A stretch of 64,000 nucleotides of DNA, from assembly GCF_900105395.1 (NCBI RefSeq), contig NZ_LT629775.1:3990001-4054000 (forward strand), written 5' to 3'. The DNA comes from Streptomyces sp. TLI_053. GTDB lineage: Bacteria; Actinomycetota; Actinomycetes; Streptomycetales; Streptomycetaceae. Shown piece by piece: positions 34,911 through 42,696 of this stretch (the stretch's first letter is position 1; each line of letters starts with the position of its first letter). The notes beneath the pieces are model-generated. The model saw nothing but the letters and a program-made list of their open reading frames with translations, was not told the DNA's origin and did not search any database. A program made the translations under genes and the position numbers.

Positions 34911-35669
34911 TCAGAACAGCGTGGTCTCGTACTCGACCTCGACCCAGGGCTCGGTCAGCCCGGCGTGGTTGTTGCGGATGCTGCCGACGTCCGGCGACAC
35001 CGGCGTCGCCCGCAGCGCGCCCGGCGGCGGGGGTATCAGCAGCCGCCGCAGCTCCGGCGCCTCCCCGTCGGCCAGCCCCGGGTCCAGCCAGTCGTCGAAC
35101 GACCCCGGGTCCAGAAACAGCGGCATCCGCTCGTGGATCGGCGCCAACAGCTCCTCCGCCTCCGTCGTCACCACGGTGAACGTCACCAGCCAGCCCTCCG
35201 GGTGGTCCGAGGGCACCGTCCGGTTGCGCCAGAACTCGTACAGCCCCGCCAGCGCCAGCGGCGCACCGTCCGCTCGGGACACGAAGAACGGCTTCTTCTT
35301 CGGCCGGCCCCGCTCCGCCGGCACCGTCTGCCACTCGTAGTAGCCGTCCACCGGCAGGATGCACCGGCGGGACGCGAACGCCTGCCGGTAGGAGGGCTTC
35401 TCGTGCACCGTGTCCGAGCGGGCGTTGATCATCTTCACCGCCGTCTCCGGCGACTTCGCCCACTGCGGCACCAGCCCCCAGCGCAGCGCCCGCAGCTGCC
35501 GCACCGGCCGCGCCGCCCCCTTCGGCAGCCGCTCCAGCACCACCAGGGCGCTCTGGGTGGGGGCGACGTTCCAGCTCGGGTCCAGCGTCTCGGCCGGGTC
35601 CCACTGCTGCACGCCGAACAGCTCGACGATGTCCTCGGGCCTGTTACTCGCGGCGAAGCGACCACACAT
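34911..35669 (-). CDS. SRAP (HMCES/YedK-type) abasic-site protein
   Basis: 252 residues beginning MCGRF; Cys2 becomes the N-terminal catalytic residue that forms a thiazolidine cross-link with abasic sites in single-stranded DNA. Other conserved blocks are NARSDTV (near 83), VDGYYEW (near 108) and HERMPLFL with the conserved His (near 178). It protects stalled forks. No SOS box was recognised in the short upstream region. Confidence 0.93.
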   Translation of the reverse strand: MCGRFAASNRPEDIVELFGVQQWDPAETLDPSWNVAPTQSALVVLERLPKGAARPVRQLRALRWGLVPQWAKSPETAVKMINARSDTVHEKPSYRQAFASRRCILPVDGYYEWQTVPAERGRPKKKPFFVSRADGAPLALAGLYEFWRNRTVPSDHPEGWLVTFTVVTTEAEELLAPIHERMPLFLDPGSFDDWLDPGLADGEAPELRRLLIPPPPGALRATPVSPDVGSIRNNHAGLTEPWVEVEYETTLF

Positions 35670-35800
35670 GCCGTCAGCTTGCCACGGTCCCGGCCGACCC
35701 CCGGAACCACCCGCCCAGAACCACCCGCCCCGGGACCGCCGTCCCCTCCATGACAGGCTGCCGTACCGAAGGAGCGGCCGAACCGAGGCGGAGGAGACCC

Positions 35801-36517
35801 ATGGACGCCAGGACCCTCGACGAGCTGTGGACCGCCGTCACCGGCACCCAGCCCGACCCGCCCGGCTGGCTCGTCCTCGCCGCCGGCGGTGTCGCGCTGC
35901 TCACCGTGCTCGCCCGCCCGCTGTGGCGGATCGCCCGCAACGCCGTCACCATCGCCCACGAGGGCGGCCACGGCCTCGCCGCCCTCACCACCAACCGCAA
36001 GCTGGCCGGCATCCGGCTGCACTCGGACACCTCCGGCCTCACCCTGTCCTACGGACGCCCCACCGGCCCCGGCATGGTCCTGACCGCCGCGGCCGGCTAC
36101 CTCACTCCCGCCCTGCTCGGCCTCGGCTGCGCCGCCCTGCTCGCCGCCGACCGGATCACCCTGCTGCTGTGGCTGGCCATCGCCCTGCTGCTGGCCCTGC
36201 TGGTGCGGATCCGCAACGCCTTCGGCTTCCTCAGCGTGCTGCTCACCGGCGGCGCGTTCTTCCTGGTCAGCTGGTTCGGCTCGGCCGAGGTCCAGGCCGG
36301 CTTCGCCTACCTCGGCACCTGGTTCCTGCTGTTCGGCGCCGTCCGGCCGGTGCTCGAACTCCAGCGGCAGCGCGGGCAGGGCCGGGCCGACGACTCCGAC
36401 GCCGACCAGCTCGCCCGGCTCACCGGCGTCCCCGGCCTCGCCTGGGTCGCGCTCTTCCTCGTCACCGCCCTCGCCGCCCTCGCCCTCGGCGCCGACTGGC
36501 TGCTGCGCCCGCTCTGA
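35801..36517 (+). CDS. M50-family-like membrane metallopeptidase
   Basis: 238 residues. The zinc motif HEGGH (about 54-58; IAHEGGHGLAAL) is in or near the second hydrophobic segment, followed by four or more membrane helices (AAAGYLTPALLGLGCAALLA, ITLLLWLAIALLLALLV, and others). This matches the M50B-like family (DUF of M50 type) common in actinobacteria. ATG 35801 has GGAGGAG five bases upstream. The substrate is unknown. Confidence 0.85.
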   Translation: MDARTLDELWTAVTGTQPDPPGWLVLAAGGVALLTVLARPLWRIARNAVTIAHEGGHGLAALTTNRKLAGIRLHSDTSGLTLSYGRPTGPGMVLTAAAGYLTPALLGLGCAALLAADRITLLLWLAIALLLALLVRIRNAFGFLSVLLTGGAFFLVSWFGSAEVQAGFAYLGTWFLLFGAVRPVLELQRQRGQGRADDSDADQLARLTGVPGLAWVALFLVTALAALALGADWLLRPL

Positions 36518-36617
36518 TCCCCGCTCCGGGCCCCCGCCCCGGCGCCCGCGCACCGGCCGGCGCCGCCCGCCCCGGTCCGCGCATCGGAGGCGAACGGGCG
36601 AGCCCCACCACGGCCCC

Positions 36618-36629
36618 TAGACTGGCCGC
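36618..36629 (+). promoter_or_regulatory. Leaderless -10 of aroA
   Basis: TAGACT at 36618-36623 lies six bases before the aroA ATG (36630), so the transcript should start at the ATG. No ribosome site is present. The -35 region is not recognisable. Confidence 0.5.
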
Positions 36630-37961
36630 ATGACCGAGACCCTGTGGCCCGCCCCCGTCGCGACCACCCCCGTGGACGCCACCGTCACCATCCCCGGCTC
36701 CAAGTCGGTCACCAACCGGGCCCTGGTGCTGGCCGCGCTCGCCGACGGGCCGGGCTGGGTGCGCCGCCCGCTGCGCAGCCGCGACTCCCAGCTGATGGCC
36801 GACGGCCTGCGCGCCCTCGGCGTCACCATCGAGGAGCAGGTCAACAACGACACCGGCGGCACCGGCGGCGGCGAGGCCTGGCGGGTCATCCCCGCCCCCG
36901 TGCTGCGCGGCCCCGCCTCGGTCGACGTCGGCAACGCCGGCACGGTCATGCGCTTCCTGCCCCCGCTGGCCGTCCTCGCCGACGGCCCGGTCCACTTCGA
37001 CGGCGACCCGCGCAGCCACGAGCGCCCGCAGCACGGCGTGATCGACGCCCTGCGCGCGCTCGGCGCCCGGATCGAGGACGGCGGCCGCGGCAGCTTCCCG
37101 CTGACCGTGCACGGCACCGGCGCCCTGGACGGCGGCACCGTCCAGCTCGACGCCTCCGCCTCCTCCCAGTTCGTCTCCGCCCTGCTGCTCTCCGGCGCCC
37201 GCTACAACAACGGTGTCGAGGTCCGGCACGTCGGCGGCCCCGTCCCGTCGCTGCCGCACATCCGGATGACCGTCGACATGCTGCGGCTGGCCGGCGTCCA
37301 GGTCGACGCCCCCGAGGACGGCGGCGAGAAGGACGTCTGGCGGGTCACCCCCGGCGCCCTGCTCGGCCGCGACCTGGTGGTCGAGCCCGACCTCTCCAAC
37401 GCCGCGCCGTTCTTCGCCGCCGCCCTGGTCACCGGCGGCCGGGTCACCGTCCGCGACTGGCCCCGGCACACCACCCAGCCGGGCGACCAGCTGCGCGAGC
37501 TGTACACCCGGATGGGCGGCAGCTGCGAGTTCACCGACGAGGGCCTGCGCTTCACCGGCGGCGACCGGATCCACGGCATCGAGGCCGACCTGCACGACGT
37601 CGGCGAGCTCACCCCGGTGATCGCCGCCGTCGCCGCCCTCGCCGACTCCGAGTCCCACCTCTACGGCATCGCCCACCTGCGACTGCACGAGACCGACCGG
37701 CTGGCGGCGCTCGCCAAGGAGATCAACGGCCTCGGCGGCGACGTCAGCGAGACCGAGGACGGCCTGCGGATCCGCCCGCGCAAGCTGACCGGCGGTGTCT
37801 TCCACACCTACGAGGACCACCGGCTGGCGACCGCCGCCGCCGTGCTCGGCCTCGCCGTGCCCGGCGTCCAGGTCGAGAACGTGGCCACCACCGCCAAGAC
37901 CCTGCCGGACTTCACCGCCATGTGGGACGAGCTGCTCACCGGACCGGTGGCGGGCGGCTGA
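36630..37961 (+). CDS. aroA: 3-phosphoshikimate 1-carboxyvinyltransferase (EPSP synthase)
   Basis: 443-residue shikimate-pathway enzyme joining PEP to shikimate-3-phosphate. Diagnostic blocks are GSKSVTNRALVLAAL (near 20), GNAGTVMRFLPPLA (near 105), DASASSQFVSALLLSGAR (near 170), RLHETDRLAAL (near 353, with His where E. coli has Lys, as in other actinobacteria) and YEDHRLATAAAVLG (near 393). It is followed 15 bases later by rsgA and probably cotranscribed. Confidence 0.96.
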   Translation: MTETLWPAPVATTPVDATVTIPGSKSVTNRALVLAALADGPGWVRRPLRSRDSQLMADGLRALGVTIEEQVNNDTGGTGGGEAWRVIPAPVLRGPASVDVGNAGTVMRFLPPLAVLADGPVHFDGDPRSHERPQHGVIDALRALGARIEDGGRGSFPLTVHGTGALDGGTVQLDASASSQFVSALLLSGARYNNGVEVRHVGGPVPSLPHIRMTVDMLRLAGVQVDAPEDGGEKDVWRVTPGALLGRDLVVEPDLSNAAPFFAAALVTGGRVTVRDWPRHTTQPGDQLRELYTRMGGSCEFTDEGLRFTGGDRIHGIEADLHDVGELTPVIAAVAALADSESHLYGIAHLRLHETDRLAALAKEINGLGGDVSETEDGLRIRPRKLTGGVFHTYEDHRLATAAAVLGLAVPGVQVENVATTAKTLPDFTAMWDELLTGPVAGG

Positions 37962-37976
37962 GCGGGGACTGGGCAC

Positions 37977-39032
37977 ATGCGCCGCTACGGCAAGGACGCC
38001 GACGAGGACGACATCCGCAACCGCCCCGCCCGCCGGGGTTCCCGGCCGCGGACCCGGATCCGGCCCAAGCACGAGGACGCCGACGAGGCGATGGTGCTCA
38101 CGGTCGACCGCGGCCGGGTGACCTGCCTGGTGGACCCGGGCACCAAGCAGGAGCGCCAGGTCACCGCCATGAAGGCCCGTGAGCTGGGCCGCAAGGGCGT
38201 GGTCGTGGGCGACATCGTCTCCCTGGTCGGCGATCTCTCCGGGGACGCCGACACCCTGGCCCGGATCGTCCGGGTCGAGGAGCGCACCTCGGTGCTGCGG
38301 CGCACCGCGGACGACGACGACCCCTACGAGCGGATCGTCGTCGCCAACGCCGAGCAGCTCGCCATCGTCACCGCGCTGGCCGACCCGGAGCCCCGGCCCC
38401 GGCTGATCGACCGCTGCCTGGTCGCCGCCTACGACGCCGGGATGGAGCCGCTGCTCGTCCTGACCAAGGCCGACCTGGCCCCGGCCGAACCGCTGCTGGA
38501 GGCCTACGCCCCGCTCGGCATCGAGTACGTGGTCACCCGCCGGGACGAGCTGGAGGGCGCCGGCGCCGAGGCCGTCCGGGAGCACCTGCGCGGGCTGCGT
38601 ACGGTGTTCATCGGCCACTCCGGCGTCGGCAAGACCACCCTGGTCAACGCGCTCGTCCCGGAGCGGCAGCGGGTCACCGGCCACGTCAACGCCGTCACCG
38701 GCCGGGGCCGGCACACCACGGTGTCGGCGCTCGCGCTGCGGCTGCCGCCGCCGCCCGGTGCCAAGCCCGGTTCGAAGAAGGCGCTGGACACCGGCTGGGT
38801 GATCGACACCCCCGGCTTCCGCTCCTTCGGGCTCTCCCACATCGACCCGTCCCGGGTCATCCTGGCCTTCCCCGACCTGGAGCCCGGCACCGTCGAGTGC
38901 CCGCGCGCGTGCAGCCACGACGAGCCGGACTGCGCGCTGGACGCCTGGGTCGCCGACGGCCACGCCGAGCAGGCCCGGCTCTACTCGCTGCGCCGGCTGC
39001 TCGCCAGCAAGGAGGCCCGGGAGGGCGACTGA
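37977..39032 (+). CDS. rsgA: Ribosome small-subunit-dependent GTPase A
   Basis: 351-residue circularly permuted GTPase for late 30S maturation. An OB-like N-terminal domain (residues 35-110) is followed by the permuted motifs: LTKADL (G4, near 162), GHSGVGKTTLVNAL (G1, near 212) and DTPGFRSFGL (G3, near 277), then a zinc site ECPRACSHDEPDC near 308. The first 35 residues are Arg/Asp-rich. The 15-base gap to aroA suggests one transcript. Confidence 0.95.
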   Translation: MRRYGKDADEDDIRNRPARRGSRPRTRIRPKHEDADEAMVLTVDRGRVTCLVDPGTKQERQVTAMKARELGRKGVVVGDIVSLVGDLSGDADTLARIVRVEERTSVLRRTADDDDPYERIVVANAEQLAIVTALADPEPRPRLIDRCLVAAYDAGMEPLLVLTKADLAPAEPLLEAYAPLGIEYVVTRRDELEGAGAEAVREHLRGLRTVFIGHSGVGKTTLVNALVPERQRVTGHVNAVTGRGRHTTVSALALRLPPPPGAKPGSKKALDTGWVIDTPGFRSFGLSHIDPSRVILAFPDLEPGTVECPRACSHDEPDCALDAWVADGHAEQARLYSLRRLLASKEAREGD

Positions 39033-39202
39033 CGGCCGGTGCGGCGGACCGGTTCCGGTGTTCGAGGTGTCGGACGGCCCGCTCGTGGTGATCATAGGAA
39101 AGTCGGGCCGGATCACGGTCCGCCCGGCACCCGGGCCCGCCCACCGGTCCCGACCGTTCCCACCGATCACGACCGATCCCCGACCGACAGGGAGAGCACG
39201 CG

Positions 39203-39526
39203 ATGGCATGGGCCCTGGTGATCCTGGCCGGACTGCTGGAGACCGGCTTCGCGATCAACCTCAAGCTCAGCGACGGCTTCACCAAGCTCTGGCCCACCGT
39301 CAGCTTCTGCGTCTTCGCCCTGGGCAGCTTCGGCCTGCTGACCATCTCGCTGAAGACCCTCCCGGTGGGCCCCGCCTACGCGGTGTGGACCGGGATCGGG
39401 GCCGCCGGCACGGCGATCTACGGCATGCTCTTCCTGGAGGAGACCACCTCGGTGCTCAAGCTGGTCTCGATCTCCCTGGTCATCGCCGGGGTGATCGGTC
39501 TCCAGCTCAGCGGCTCGGCCCACTGA
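39203..39526 (+). CDS. SMR-family transporter (Gdx/SugE-like)
   Basis: 107 residues in four membrane helices. The essential TM1 Glu is in LAGLLETGFAINLKLS (residue 13-14) and the signature PVGPAYAVWTGIGAAGTAIYG resembles the guanidinium-exporter (Gdx) subtype more than EmrE. GGGAG lies 9 bases before ATG 39203. I looked for guanidine riboswitches in the 170-base upstream interval and found none I could defend. Confidence 0.87.
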   Translation: MAWALVILAGLLETGFAINLKLSDGFTKLWPTVSFCVFALGSFGLLTISLKTLPVGPAYAVWTGIGAAGTAIYGMLFLEETTSVLKLVSISLVIAGVIGLQLSGSAH

Positions 39527-39573
39527 CGGACACCCGACGGGGCCGGAGCCCGGGTCCGGGGGCGGGTCCGCGC

Positions 39574-39586
39574 TAGGGTTTCCGGC
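39574..39586 (+). promoter_or_regulatory. Leaderless -10 of hisN
   Basis: TAGGGT at 39574-39579 lies seven bases before ATG 39587, implying a transcript beginning at the start codon. No ribosome site or clear -35. Confidence 0.45.
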
Positions 39587-40384
39587 ATGGCCGACTACCA
39601 CGACGATCTCCGACTCGCCCATGTCCTCGCCGACTCGGCCGACTCGGTCACCCTGGAGCGTTTCCGCGCACTCGACCTGCGGATCGAGACCAAGCCCGAC
39701 CTGACGCCCGTCAGCGACGCCGACAAGGCCGCCGAGGAGCTGGTGCGCAGCATCCTGCAGCGGGCCCGCCCGCGCGACGCGGTGCTCGGCGAGGAGTTCG
39801 GGCTGCAGGGCTCCGGCCCGCGCCGGTGGGTGATCGACCCGATCGACGGCACCAAGAACTACATCCGCGGTGTCCCGGTCTGGGCCACCCTGATCGCGCT
39901 GCTGGAGGACGGCCCGGACGGCGTGGAGCGCCCCGTCGTCGGCATCGTCTCCGCGCCCGCGCTGCAGCGCCGCTGGTGGGCCGCCAAGGGCCTCGGCGCG
40001 TACGCGGGCCGCAGCCTCGCCAAGGCGTCCCGGATCCACGTGTCCGGGGTCTCCCGGATCGAGGACGCCTCGTTCTCCTACTCCTCGCTGTCCGGCTGGG
40101 AGGAGCGCGGACGGCTGGAGCCGTTCCTGGACCTCACCCGGGCCTGCTGGCGCACCCGCGCCTACGGGGACTTCTGGTCCTACATGATGGTCGCCGAGGG
40201 CGCGGTGGACATCGCCGCCGAGCCGGAGCTGTCGCTGTGGGACATGGCCGCGAACAGCGTCATCGTCGAGGAGGCCGGCGGCCGCTTCACCGGCCTGGAC
40301 GGCGTCCCGGGCCCGGGCGGCGCCGACGCCGTCGCCTCCAACGGCCTGCTCCACCAGGAGGCCCTGGACCGGCTGAGCGTCTGA
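39587..40384 (+). CDS. hisN: Histidinol-phosphatase, inositol-monophosphatase type
   Basis: 265 residues of the metal-dependent IMPase fold. Motif blocks: GEEFG (near 67), [14 protein letters not shown] (near 83) and the C-terminal [15 protein letters not shown] (near 217). The order and sequence fit the actinobacterial HisN that dephosphorylates histidinol phosphate, which is encoded away from the his operon. Other inositol-phosphatase paralogues have the same motifs, so the name rests on similarity to streptomycete HisN. Confidence 0.85.
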   Translation: MADYHDDLRLAHVLADSADSVTLERFRALDLRIETKPDLTPVSDADKAAEELVRSILQRARPRDAVLGEEFGLQGSGPRRWVIDPIDGTKNYIRGVPVWATLIALLEDGPDGVERPVVGIVSAPALQRRWWAAKGLGAYAGRSLAKASRIHVSGVSRIEDASFSYSSLSGWEERGRLEPFLDLTRACWRTRAYGDFWSYMMVAEGAVDIAAEPELSLWDMAANSVIVEEAGGRFTGLDGVPGPGGADAVASNGLLHQEALDRLSV

Positions 40385-40402
40385 CAACCTCCCGGACCGA
40401 AG

Positions 40403-40582
40403 CGCCCCGGAGCCGAGCGGGCGAAGATCCCGCCCCGGAGGCGAGCGGGCGACTCCCGCCCCGAGCCGAAGGGGCGCGCCGGTGCCGAAAGGGAGCAGCG
40501 AGGAGGCCCCTGAGGAACGAAGGGGCCTCGGAGCGCGACCGTCGGCACCGGCGCAGAGCGCCCCGGAGGCGAGCGGGCGACA
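40403..40582. repeat. Nested inverted and direct repeats between hisN and katA
   Basis: Three near-identical copies of CCCCGGAGGCGAGCGGGCGA start at about 40406, 40434 and 40562 (the first has GCC for GGC). Between the last two, 13-bp arms 40476-40488 and 40542-40554 enclose a 9-bp hairpin (40503-40511 with 40521-40529). The whole could fold as a large branched structure and may terminate both convergent genes. Confidence 0.8.
40503..40529. terminator. Inner hairpin between convergent hisN and katA
   Basis: GAGGCCCCT at 40503-40511 and AGGGGCCTC at 40521-40529 form a perfect 9-bp stem with a 9-nt loop, inside longer outer arms. Confidence 0.6.
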
Positions 40583-40666
40583 ACACAGCCCCGGATGCCG
40601 GTTCTCCTCGGCATCCGGGGCCCGCTGCTCGGCGGAGCCCCTCACCGGGCCCCGCCTCGCGGTGCG

Positions 40667-42145
40667 TCAGCCCTGCTTGCGCAGTTCCCGCACCGCGGTC
40701 TCGAGACGCCGACCGTAGTCGGCGTCGGCCTTGCGGAAGTTCTCGACCGCCCGCTCGACGATGTCGTCGCGGTCGGCCGAGACCTTGGCGATGAAGCCGG
40801 CCAGGTTGGCGACCAGCCGCTGCTTCTCCTCCTCGGAGAACAGCCGGTAGAGGTTGCCCGCCTGCACGAAGTCGTCGTCCTCGGCGTGCGAGGGCGCCTC
40901 GTGGTTGCCGGTGGCCCCGGTGACCGGGGTCGGGGCCCACAGCGGGCGGCCGGTCTGCACCGGGCCGCCGAAGCTGTTCGGCTCGTAGTTCTTGCGGCGG
41001 CCGTGGCGGCCGTCGTAGAGGTGGCCGTCCCGGCTGTTGGTGAGCGCCTCGGTGGCGTGCGGGCGGTTCACCGGCAGGTGGTCGGCGTTGATGCCGACGC
41101 GGTAGCGGTGGGCGTCCGCGTAGGCGAACAGCCGGCCCTGGAGCATCTTGTCCGGGGACGGACCGATGCCGGGCACGAAGTGCCCCGGGGAGAAGATCGA
41201 CTGCTCGACCTCGGCGAAGACGTTGTCGGGGTTGCGGTTGAGCTCCAGCTTGCCGATCTCGATCGGCGGGTAGTCCTCGTGCGGCCAGACCTTGGTCAGG
41301 TCGAACGGGTTGAAGCGGTAGTTCGCCGCGTCCTCGGCCGGCATGATCTGGACCTGCACCGTCCAGGTCGGGAACTCGCCGCGCTCGATGGCCTCGCGCA
41401 GGTCGCGCTGGTGGCTGTCCGGGTCCTCGCCGGCGAGCCGGTTGGCCTCGTCCGCGGTGAGGTTCTTGATGCCCTGGTCGGTCTTGAAGTGGTACTTCAC
41501 CCAGAAGTACTCGCCGGCCTCGTTCTGCCACTGGTAGGTGTGCGAGCCGTAGCCGTTCAGGTGGCGGTAGGACGCGGGGATGCCGCGGTCGCCGAACAGC
41601 CAGGTCACCTGGTGGGTGGACTCGGGCGACAGGCCCCAGAAGTCCCAGACGTTGTCCGCCTCCTGCGAGCCGGTGTACGGGTCCCGCTTCTGGGTGTGGA
41701 TGAAGTCCGGGAACTTGATGGCGTCCTTGATGAAGAACACCGGGGTGTTGTTGCCGACGAGGTCGTAGTTGCCCTCCTCGGTGTAGAACTTCAGCGCGAA
41801 TCCGCGCGGGTCGCGCACCGCGTCCGCCGAGCCGAGGTTGCCCGCCACGGTGGAGAACCGCAGGAAGGTCTCGGTCTGCTTGCCGACCTCGGACAGGAAG
41901 GCCGCCCGGGTCCAGCGCGAGACGTCGGCCGTCAGCGTGAAGGTGCCGTAGGCGGCGGCGCCGCGGGCGTGCACCACGCGCTCCGGGATGCGCTCGCGGT
42001 TGAAGTGCGCGAGCTTCTCGAACAGCAGCTGGTCCTGGATCAGCGCCGGACCGCCGACACCGGCGGTCTCGGTGTTCTGGTTGTCGGCGACGGGGGCACC
42101 CGCCTCCGTCGTGAGGGTGGGGCGCAGCTCGTCCTGGGTAGTCAT
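40667..42145 (-). CDS. katA: Monofunctional haem catalase
   Basis: 492-residue small-subunit catalase. The distal His is in [12 protein letters not shown] (near 58), the Asn in [15 protein letters not shown] (near 128), and the proximal haem-ligand Tyr in [14 protein letters not shown] (near 338). ATG 42145 (MTTQDELRP) has GGAGG nine bases upstream; a longer frame begins at 42205 inside the promoter. It is divergent from a Fur-family regulator with a palindromic operator between its -35 and -10, so it should be induced by peroxide, as CatR controls CatA in S. coelicolor. Confidence 0.94.
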   Translation of the reverse strand: MTTQDELRPTLTTEAGAPVADNQNTETAGVGGPALIQDQLLFEKLAHFNRERIPERVVHARGAAAYGTFTLTADVSRWTRAAFLSEVGKQTETFLRFSTVAGNLGSADAVRDPRGFALKFYTEEGNYDLVGNNTPVFFIKDAIKFPDFIHTQKRDPYTGSQEADNVWDFWGLSPESTHQVTWLFGDRGIPASYRHLNGYGSHTYQWQNEAGEYFWVKYHFKTDQGIKNLTADEANRLAGEDPDSHQRDLREAIERGEFPTWTVQVQIMPAEDAANYRFNPFDLTKVWPHEDYPPIEIGKLELNRNPDNVFAEVEQSIFSPGHFVPGIGPSPDKMLQGRLFAYADAHRYRVGINADHLPVNRPHATEALTNSRDGHLYDGRHGRRKNYEPNSFGGPVQTGRPLWAPTPVTGATGNHEAPSHAEDDDFVQAGNLYRLFSEEEKQRLVANLAGFIAKVSADRDDIVERAVENFRKADADYGRRLETAVRELRKQG

Positions 42146-42182
42146 GTGAGGGGCCTCCGCGTGATCCGGTCGTGACGAACCG

Positions 42183-42210
42183 ATCCTAACTTGGACTTTG
42201 TCCAAGTCAA
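42183..42210 (-). promoter_or_regulatory. katA promoter
   Basis: On the minus strand TTGACT (42210-42205), 16 bases, then TAGGAT (42188-42183), a good vegetative promoter. The Fur-type palindrome occupies almost exactly the spacer. Confidence 0.75.
42189..42207. promoter_or_regulatory. Fur/CatR-type operator
   Basis: Perfect 8-bp inverted repeat: ACTTGGAC at 42189-42196 and GTCCAAGT at 42200-42207 around TTT. It overlaps the katA promoter and lies 43 bases upstream of the regulator ATG, so it can control both genes. Confidence 0.8.
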
Positions 42211-42237
42211 CACTGGAACCAAACTCGGAGTCTCACT

Positions 42238-42249
42238 TACCCTTGGTCC
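42238..42249 (+). promoter_or_regulatory. Leaderless -10 of the Fur-family gene
   Basis: TACCCT at 42238-42243 lies six bases before ATG 42250; TGGAAC at 42214-42219 could be the -35 (18-base spacer). No ribosome site is seen. Confidence 0.5.
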
Positions 42250-42669
42250 ATGAGTGACCTGCTGGAACGACTTCGTGGACGTGGATGGCGGCTGACCGCG
42301 CAGCGCCGGGTCGTGGCCGAGGTGCTCGACGGCGAGCACGTGCACCTGACCGCCGACGAGGTGCACGCCCGCGCGGTGGAACGGCTGCCCGAGATCAGCC
42401 GCGCCACCGTCTACAACACGCTCGGCGAACTCGTCTGCATCGGCGAGGTGCTGGAGGTGGCCACCGACGGCCGCGCCAAGCGCTACGACCCCAACGCGCA
42501 CCACGCGCACCAGCACCTGATCTGCTCGGGCTGCGGCGCCATCCGCGACGTCCACCCGCTCGGGGACCCGCTGGCCGCGCTGCCCGAGGCCGAGCGGTTC
42601 GGCTTCACCGTCTCCGGCGCCGAGATCACCTACCGCGGGCTGTGTCCGCAGTGTGCGAACAGACCCTGA
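42250..42669 (+). CDS. Fur-family peroxide/metal regulator (CatR-like)
   Basis: 139 residues. Winged helix (GWRLTAQRRVVAEVLDGEHVHLTADEV, then ISRATVYNTLGELV), a metal-site region HHAHQHLIC and two structural-zinc knuckles CSGC (about 95-98) and CPQC (about 133-136). Divergence from catalase and the shared operator point to a PerR/CatR-type peroxide sensor rather than an iron or zinc uptake regulator; this is inferred from context. The start fits a leaderless transcript. Confidence 0.9.
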   Translation: MSDLLERLRGRGWRLTAQRRVVAEVLDGEHVHLTADEVHARAVERLPEISRATVYNTLGELVCIGEVLEVATDGRAKRYDPNAHHAHQHLICSGCGAIRDVHPLGDPLAALPEAERFGFTVSGAEITYRGLCPQCANRP

Positions 42670-42696
42670 GCCGCGCGGACCTCCGACGGGGAACTG

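Noticed and set aside
39033..39202. Guanidine riboswitch upstream of the SMR transporter gene
   Set aside because: Two ACGG/ACGA-containing segments are present, but no pair of hairpins with ACGR loops or ykkC-type conserved blocks could be formed.
40595..42175. 526-codon plus-strand frame opposite katA
   Set aside because: It is the antisense shadow of the catalase gene; long antisense frames are routine at this GC content.
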